A stretch of 64,000 nt of DNA. Origin: Antilocapra americana. Taxonomy: Eukaryota; Chordata; Mammalia; Artiodactyla; Antilocapridae. The notes beneath the pieces were generated by a model that was given only the letters and a program-made list of their open reading frames with translations, was not told the DNA's origin and did not search any database. The DNA lies in NCBI GenBank assembly GCA_007570785.1, contig ML660201.1:49074316-49138315 (forward strand), in the 5' to 3' direction. The translations under genes and the position numbers were made by a program. Shown here piece by piece: positions 1 to 64,000 of the stretch (position 1 is the first letter of the stretch; each line of letters begins with the position of its first letter).

Positions 1-56019
<56,019 letters not shown>

Positions 56020-59000
56020 CCTCAAGTACCTGGATTTTGCTAGTTTCACGTTACCCACAGGAAACACTACTCCTTCTCACTTGTCACGTAAAGCACCTAA
56101 AAAACCCAGAAAACAAAAAATAGCTGCTCTGAAGCTATCAGTATCCACTGTGCAGCTTTAGGAGATGGGCCCATGGCTGCTCTTCAGCGCCGTGTTGCCC
56201 CGAGCGCCGTGTACTCAGCACTGTGCACATCACTCTGAGCCCCTTGGCTTGTAAGGGCTCAAGTGACGTTTTCCATTGTCCTCACACCTGGAGGGACACT
56301 ATGCCAAAGGTTTAAACACTCAGGAGACCATTGACCTCTCCAGGGGGTGCAGTTGCCTCCAGGCCTCCTGTGAAGAGTTTCCCAGGTCACAGGGGTCCCG
56401 ACTTCCGCCTATGGAGAGACACAGCCCCCTCTGCCCAGCCAGGCATCACAGGTGACCATGAGCTGGAAGGCCTGGCCAGCCTCTGTGGGGCCCTCGAGTC
56501 CTCCCGGGGAAAGGACGTCAGGGCGCCTGGGGGCCTGACGGAGACCCCATCCAGCTTTCTCTGTCATGCTCTGTCCCCTCCTGCCTGGGGAGCGCAGGGC
56601 TGCTCACAGGGGCTGCCAGCTGCACTTTTCTCCGCTTCTGTCTGGGCAGTCTGTCCTGGACTTCCGCTCAGCTGAGCCTCTCAACAGCTCAAAATACCAC
56701 CCCAAGAATCAGAAGTGAAGCCAGTCCAGGAAATAGAACCCACCTACCAAAAGCCTGCAGTGCAATCTGCGTCCAGATGGCCAGAGGCCAGATGCTGGGT
56801 AACGTCCACGCCATGACCAAAAGCCTGGACGCATCAGCCTGTGGGGCTCACTCCTCAGCCTGTCTTTGTTTAGTTTAACAAGAGCTTCTGCAGATATGTT
56901 TACTAATGATCATATTGAGGGTAGGAACCACTTTTAAAAATCAGGGGCTTCTTAAGAGAAGTCTTTGCTGACTCAAGTGTAAACGGGCATAATTCATGAA
57001 TTGGCTCTTTGCTCACCTCTCGGTCCCTCCTCCCCACCTGCCTAGATTCCCCACACCCCTTTTGCCCACTTCCTGCTGCTCAGCCTGCACCTGACACCTG
57101 GGAGCAAATGAATCCTCTGTCCTTTTCAGGGACAAGCAGCAGATAATCTTCCTGTTTTCCATGGCCCTTGTCTCCCACCACAGAGAGCTCACCTTTGATG
57201 GCCTCCCTGTGCCCTGTTCACAGGGCAGTCAGGACCCAGGTCCTTCCGCAGTGAGCAGAGATCTGAGCAAGCAGCCCGCCTTGGCTGGGGACAGGGGAGA
57301 CAGTACCCAGCAGGGTGACTGCAGGTCCCAATGCCCTGGCAGCCCTTCAGCTGCCCAGTGACTAAGCCAAGTCACACCACGTCAAAGTTTCATCTCATCG
57401 TTCACGAGCCTGGTCTGACTGGTTTTGAGAACTGGCGAATGGGTCAGAAATCCTTGGCCAAGTTCAGTTCAGACCCCATACCCCACAGGCACCAGCAGAG
57501 GTAGGAGGAAATGACTTTGGCAGTAGACTCAGAACTTCCATTTAAACAGGAGACACAGGCACTTTAAGTGGGGCTTGAGACATGGTGAACAGAACCTTCC
57601 AGAAAAGAGCTGGCCCTCTGCTCTCTTTCCTGGGAGCAGCTGCCTGTGGCAGAAAGCCAGCAGTCTCTAGCATCTCATCGAGCAAGGTCCTGACGGTGCT
57701 TAGCACCCAAACAGAGGCTTCCTACCCTAGTGCTGTCCTCACAGGGCGCCACACTGCTTGAGAGCAGACTGCCCTGCCTCTAAGTCCCTCTCCTCCTTGA
57801 AAAGGACAATCAGATGTAGCTGGCTCACCACTCAAGAGAAACAAAAGACCGCAAAGCATCTGGAATCTCAGTTTGAGTGCTTAGCTTTCCCAGGATACCC
57901 TGGAGACGTGGCCAAGCGGACGGCCCTCTGCTCATGTCACTACCATCACCTGCAGCTTGAATCCGCATTTCTCGAGTAGCTGATGTGTTTCCTGCGGAAG
58001 GCCTGAGACATTCCATCTGAGGCTTGTTCTGAACCTCTGTCACTCGACCCAGCAGGGGACCAACTGCAGCGTAAAAAAATCCTGTGGGTCTTGTGAAGCC
58101 ACCCCAGAGCCACTGCTGCAGGAGCCTGGGGGCCCTGTGCGCCAGCATTGCAGACAGTGACAGCAGTGGTAGAAGAAGGCCTTCGCCTACTCGCTGCGGT
58201 CCCACCCTGCCTCTGCAGCATATTTTATTTTTGTGTGCTGAATGGACTCTTGTTCTTCGTTACTTTGCTGTGAGAGCTCGGGTTTGCTGTGCAGCTAGAG
58301 GACGTCTTGGCATATTTAAGTATGGCTTGTATAAACTGCTTTCTTGTTTTAAGCAAGTTCCCAACTTTACTGAAGTTTGGGGGTTGAGGTATTCTTTTTA
58401 ATGCAAACAGTGATGAAAAACAGCTATTGAAAGTGGTGGCCCCAGCCAGTAGACTAAATTAACGCTAAAAGTCAACAAGTAGGAAACATTCTTGGGATCC
58501 CAGATCACTATCTTAAAAAAAAAAAAGAAAAATCCCCCGGCAGCCTCATTGGGGGCTGGCCGAGCTCTCTGAATAACTATTGCTGTTTACTGTTGATACC
58601 AGCCACCTTGCTCACCACCACCTTGGAAGCCACTGATCACCCGCGCCGGGAACATGGCCTCTGTCAGGCGCCCTCGTCCACCTCCAGCAAGCGTGTTTGG
58701 GAGAAAGCGTAGCCCCTGCAGAGCACTTCTAGCTGGAGCCCATGTGCTCCACGTGCACTGGACCAAGAGCAGGCAAGGAAATCTTCAAACAGGAATCGAA
58801 CTGAAACACTACATAGGGTCTGGAAAGTACGAATGCACAGCCACACTAGATAATTCTGAGATAAAGGAGATGGTTTTTCTGATTTATTTTCAGTTGTCAC
58901 CTTCAGTGGTGAAGCCATTCCAGACTCATCTGAAAAGAAATCCCCATTTGGGGATGAAATCTCAGAGTCTGTGTTTCATCATTCTGGTTAGCTGTCCATA

Positions 59001-59670
59001 ATATGCTTTTATAAGAGTTTCCGTTTTAGAAGCCCACCTTGGAGAATCCCAGCCTCAACTCAGAGGCGTTGAGAATGAGAGCAGGGCCACCCTCTGCAGT
59101 GCTCAGAACCAAGGGTCACCTGGCACAGAGAACGTGGAGTCGGCCATCTGCATTTACAAAACACTTACCCAAAAGGCTCTTTTCAGTGGAACCCTGGGTA
59201 AATTCTTCTCTGTTGTGGTGCTTCCAAAGAAACAAAGACTGAGTTAATAATGCCTTTTCTCTCTTAAGCACTTTTTCAAAATAACACAGTACATCTTTAA
59301 GTTTGGGGAGGCATTTCTGATAAAAAGACTTCCTCAGAACCTGAGGACAAGGGCTGTCCAGAGATGCTCCTGTCCCCCCCATGGCTGCAGAGCAACAGCG
59401 AAGCCTCAGTTGAGTGGCTCCAAATCGGAACTGCACTTTAATTGACCAATCCTCAATGCTCACGTCCTTACGGGGTAGTGGGTCTGGGAACCCATCTTTT
59501 TTATCTGCCAAAGAATTACCAGAAGCACATTAAATGCCAACTCCCTGCCTGCCCAATGGGGGTGAGGAACTTTTGTATCCCAAAACATAGTCCATATAGC
59601 ATCTGCTGCACCATTTGGGAATGTCTTATTTTTAATCTCAGGATTTAAATAAACACTATGACATTGAAAG
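56020..59670 (+). other. FYCO1: FYCO1 3' UTR
   Basis: About 3.65 kb between the stop codon and a canonical polyadenylation signal, a length in line with the long human FYCO1 3' UTR. Unlike the introns, I see no BovB, Bov-tA or CHR insertion here. An A-tract at 58514-58526 is the only simple repeat of note. Open frames on either strand are short and carry no domain. Confidence 0.75.
59648..59653 (+). terminator. FYCO1: FYCO1 polyadenylation signal AATAAA
   Basis: AATAAA within tttaaataaacactatgaca, with a CA cleavage candidate about 10 bases on and a GU-containing stretch after it. It is the only good hexamer that I found after the stop codon. An ATTAAA variant is at 59529-59534. Confidence 0.7.
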
Positions 59671-62600
59671 TGGCGTCACCTTTCATTCCATTGAGACATA
59701 AGGTGAGAGGTGAAGTTGCGCACAGCAGAGTTGGGGCGAAGCTGTTTTGCCATGTCAAGTCTTGTGACTTTTCAAAAGGGGAAAAAAAAAAAGCAGCCCT
59801 TCAGGTTGCCAAATTGGCCTGATATCTGGACCCGCAGTCTGTGCTGAGGTCCGAGTTCAGACCTGCCTCAGCCAACGCAGTGCGCCAACCCACTGCCCTC
59901 TGCCAGAAGAGCTTCTGCGTTGAGCGAAATCCCCCAGCCCTCCGCTGTTTCACGAACAGCACATTTACCAAAATGACGGAGTCAGGGAGGAGGTCACGAG
60001 TGGCCTAAAACCACGGTTCGTCAAGCTGGATCCAGACCTAGGCACAGCTGCTAGAGGGGCAGCAAAGACCCTGGACCTGGGCCCCGAGGGCTGTGTCCCA
60101 GGGGCACTCCTCCCCTGGGCAGACTGAGCTGGGGCCAGGCAGTCCATTGCACTCACCTCTGGAGTGCCCTGCGCCCCACAGGGTCTTCCCAGCCCTCCTT
60201 CCCTCCACTTCCCTTCTTCCAGCCTTCCCCCTGCCCCAGCTTCTCCTGTGACCTCTTCTTTCATCAGTTACTCAGGAATAGGTTACACTTTCCATAAGGG
60301 TACTGTTCGCTGCAGGTCCGGGACCCTGTTTCTTTCATCCTCATCTACCTCCTCTGCCTCACCTCGCAGCATCGAACACAGAGCACAGTGCTCACCAACC
60401 TCTGAATCAGCGAGCACACTGGGCACCATGCTCAGCCATCAACAGTCCCACTGGCCAACTTGGCCAGAGACGAACTCCCAAAACCTCCATGGTAGAGAAG
60501 GACAAAGGTCAAGCCCACAGGGGCGATTTGGGGAGGATGGAGGTGAGCTGGTTGCTGGATCCGACACATGTAACCTCCTGCGCCCTCAAGCCTCTCCTGT
60601 CCAGTAATGGAAGAGTGCTCTATCCAAGTGCCTGAAGCAGCACAGCAGAAGGAATTCTGTGTCCATAGGAAAGGCCCTGCAGAGGGGCCACGTGGACTGA
60701 GCCTAGGAGAATGGACCGGGACACACAGATACGGGCTGCTCCCTCTGGGCTAGGATCCGGGGGCCTCCGTGCCACAGTCCTGGTGCACCTCTCTCCACCT
60801 GCTGAGCCGCCCCCAGGTGAGCAAATCAAACCTCTGTCCGTAGACGTGTGCCGCTCCCTGTGGTGCCTCTTCTGCCCAGAGGACGTAGCGATTCCCCCAG
60901 GTGACTCAGAAGGACACTCCAGCTAGGGTCAGCCCTCTCGGTTTGAAGATGCGTGGGAAAAATCTGGCGAGTGAAGCCCGCCGCCCACACACACATCTGC
61001 AAAGCAAATGGTGAAATCTGTCGCCTGAAATGAGAAAACGGACTTTTATTGAGAGAGTGGTCAAAGCTGAAGCCATCAAAACCCAGGGGAGAGCAGAGCT
61101 ATTGTGAAAGCCACTCAAGAGTGAGTTAGGGTTGAAAGAAAGGTCAGCCTTTTACTTTTCCCACACCCGCTGGTTTCTGAAGAAAGATAGTAAAGCCAAG
61201 CCAGAAGTGTGATCACCAATCTCTGGTCTTTGATGTGTGTCCCCTCGTCCCCCCCCCCATACCTCGAGCTCCGGGGGGAGGCTGGAGGCTAGTGTGGTTT
61301 CCTTGCCCCTTCTGGCAGGTTCGTGCTGGGGTTATCGCACCCTTGGCAGCCCCATCTGAAGCCTGGAATGAGTTGTCTTAGCTCCAAAATGAACAAAGGG
61401 AGAAGGCCTCATTTCCAGAGCACCTTTGGCCTCAGGCCTGTGGCTGCACAGGATCCTCCGGGGAAAGGCGATTTCAGGGAGGCCTCCCACTCAGCCCTGA
61501 GGAGAGAAGGACACCTTTTCTGGGAGGTCAGCCATCCGTCTGCCAGGTCAGTGGGGCAGTCTCTGTCTTCTCCTGGGCCTGAGAGAGGGAAGTGGGTGGG
61601 GGTAGGGAGGCCCAAAGGACAGCAGAGCACCGGAGGGGTAAGGAAGGAGGGGCAGCAGCAGGAAGGGCCCTCCCGGGGCCACACCTCAGGCCAGGCTAGC
61701 AGGAGCCACGCTCTCCTGGGAGGGAAGGGGCCGTGAGGGAGTGGCAGGTTTACCAAACAGACACCACAGGCGGTGACTGCAGACCTGGAGAAAAGAATCC
61801 CCTTTGTTCTCTGACTCTGAGGCTGACTTCAAGGCGCCACGCGCTTTCACAAAGAGGCCGTAGCATCAGCCCTCAAGTGGCCTTTGCACAGCAGACGGGG
61901 TCTATGTGTGAAACCAGAGATCTTTGTGAAGACAGCCCTCTGCACCAGCAAGGGTCCCCACAGACCTGTCAGGTGTTCTCAGAGCAGACCACACGTTCAT
62001 GCCCCCAAGATGAACCTGTGGAAGAGGGACAGGCACCCATTAGGCCCCGATCAGGTGCACGGGCTCCTTGGTTATCAAGGGTTCAGGTGTTACCAGGAAA
62101 AGCCCAAGACTCACCCAGGGCTGAATTTTGCTCCAGAGTCAAACTGTTCATTTATTAAGTGTCAGTAACTACAAAGCAAGTAACAGAGAGTTTCTTAGAA
62201 GAAAGTCCTCTTCTTTGGGTTACCTGGTAGCATGTTAAAATGCAGAGGCATGGGCACACTGCATGTCAGCTCTGGTTCATTGGGTCCAGTTCATTCACAA
62301 GTCTGCCAGATGATGGTATTGGTGGAGGTGATCCATGGACCACTCCAGAAAGTCCTTGATGATCACTACTCTGTCACTACTTTGGTTAGAACTTGAGGAA
62401 AGGGGTAAAATCAGCTCATGAATCTGTCTCCTAATTCAGCTCTGCCAGTGACCCTCAATTCTTGGAGCCAGGACCTCTCCTCAGCTCATTGGTCCAAGCA
62501 CTGGGATGCAGTGATGGAAATGTCATTCTTAGAGAGGAAGATATTTCCAAATGAACCACCTGGTATGAAACTATCCTACAGGTAAAATCATTTTACAACC

Positions 62601-64000
62601 ATAATTTTTTTTTTGGCTTATGTTTTTACTCAAGGGACATGTAACCCAACCAGTCATTTGTAAATGGAAAAACATTCCCTTCCCCAAACCTGAAGTAGTT
62701 CCGTATGTGTCCACAATTTAAGATTTAGAGGAAGAAATATAAGTTTGGTATCAAAGGGTCTGGGTTAAATAGGGACTCCTAAATTGGTCCATACACAGAA
62801 TTCAGAAGGTCTATGAACTTGGGAAAATGACACTTTTCTTCTACTATCTAGCTAAAATTTAGACCTTCCTTCAATTACGAATATAGACTACATGCCACAT
62901 GAGTATGCATTAGCAAGCCCCGTGCCTCTGCCACTGCTGAAAATGACAGATATTTTCTTGTTACTTGAAAGTTGTCACAGACCCTTTAAATATCATTTAT
63001 GCTCATCTTCACTCTGAAATGAAAGTTGTTGTTAGACCTGTTGTAGATATTTTTTAACCGTGTTCATGAAGAGACATGTATTACTAGTTCACAAATTTAT
63101 TTTAATAGTTAGGGAATTATGCTTCAGTGTAATTGGTTTCCCTTGTAATCGTATGTATTTATTCATTTTAAAACATTCTGAGAAGGCTGAATTGTCTGAG
63201 AAAGCTGAAGTCAGATTGTCAAAGGGGTATATAAGGGAAAAAAAGGTGAAGGACCTTTGGGTTCTGGCAGGTCTTCATGGAAAAGAAGAGAAAGATCAGC
63301 TCATCACAGCACTGGTTTATTATTTATAACATATAATTAATAGCATAAATAATTTAATAGGCTCTTGCCATAAGTCAGCCACCTTTTACAGATGAGGAAA
63401 CCGAAGACCCAGGGAAGCTGGTAAGTCTGAACCATTTGGAGAACATGTCACTACAAGGCTGAGATGGTTGTGGGAGTAGTTTTCTCCAAACTGTTCTCAT
63501 TTCACTGGAAAGTAGATTCTCCAGTGATTAAAAACAACAACAACAGCCTCCCATAAACCAGGCTGTACTGTGGCACCCTTGGCCTGTAAGCCCTTACTGT
63601 GCATCATCCTGCGTACAAGAGGTTTATCAGCTACGTACTGAGCATTACAGCTCACAGTCCCACACCACCTCAGTGGATCAGCCCTCTTCTGCTCTTACAG
63701 GCTTTCTGGATTCCAAAAGTTGAGCAAGGGAAAGTGCTGGGGCTCACTCTGCCTTTGTTAGCCTTGCCAGAACAGTCTGAGTTCCCTAGATTGTTAGTCC
63801 CACTGAGAAAGTGTCACCCACAGTGTGAGACCTTGTAGCATCTGCTCACTCATTCCCATCTAGCTTTTACCTCCCTTGGTCCCTTTGGTAAGAGGTGGCC
63901 CAGCCAAACAGGAAGTTTCCATCAAGTATTCATTCACCCATTTATATCTGGAGCTTTGCGAGGGCAAGAGCATGCTTTTCTTATCTTTATTCATCTGTGG
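59671..64000. other. Intergenic sequence downstream of FYCO1
   Basis: GC-rich to about 62100, AT-rich after. A MIR scrap lies near 63380-63435, and an L2-like tail begins near 63945 and is cut by the window end. No open frame resembles a known protein; 60164-60607 and 61733-62158 are open but compositionally ordinary. In human the next gene in this direction is CCR9, convergent to FYCO1; none of its coding sequence is visible here. Confidence 0.7.

Noticed and set aside
59671..64000. Expected CCR9 coding sequence downstream of FYCO1
   Set aside because: No seven-transmembrane frame or chemokine receptor motif is visible on either strand, so the neighbour must lie beyond the window.

Overview
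The window is nuclear DNA of a ruminant, most likely a bovid (cattle, sheep, goat or a close relative). The organism call rests on many BovB (RTE-type) LINE fragments, Bov-tA SINEs and cetartiodactyl CHR-type SINEs, set among intron/exon genes with GT-AG junctions. I cannot name the species from sequence alone.

Almost the whole window is one gene on the + strand, FYCO1 (FYVE and coiled-coil domain autophagy adaptor 1). It starts inside an early intron. Fourteen coding exons, from 2355 to 56019, give a continuous frame of 1356 codons plus a TAA stop: the C-terminal part of the RUN domain, a very long coiled coil (mostly one 2361-bp exon), a FYVE zinc finger, an LC3-interacting FDII motif and a C-terminal GOLD domain. 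The first roughly 96 codons and the promoter lie upstream of base 1. A repeat-poor 3' UTR follows and ends near a polyadenylation signal at 59648. The remaining 4.3 kb is intergenic, with no gene that I can support.

An 18.2-kb FYCO1 intron (22355-40534) hosts a second gene on the opposite strand: CXCR6, the CXCL16 receptor, as one intact 340-codon exon at 32070-31048. The human locus has the same nested antisense arrangement. The two genes are functionally unrelated: FYCO1 is a kinesin adaptor for autophagosomes and late endosomes, CXCR6 a lymphocyte homing receptor.

The introns carry layered repeats. There are old L1, MIR, L2 and hAT remnants; CHR SINEs, all on the - strand; BovB copies, five on the - strand and one with a 5' inversion; and Bov-tA SINEs, three with clean target-site duplications. 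The most instructive structures are a BovB with a twin-priming type inversion nested in an L1 (49739-51430), another BovB nested in an L1 tail with a 13-bp duplication (2812-3381), and a SINE bracketed by a 45-bp imperfect direct repeat just upstream of CXCR6. I found no CRISPR, operon, phage or other prokaryote-style system, and no retroviral provirus. Nothing here looks like an undescribed molecular system. The novelty is in repeat architecture and lineage-specific changes in known genes.
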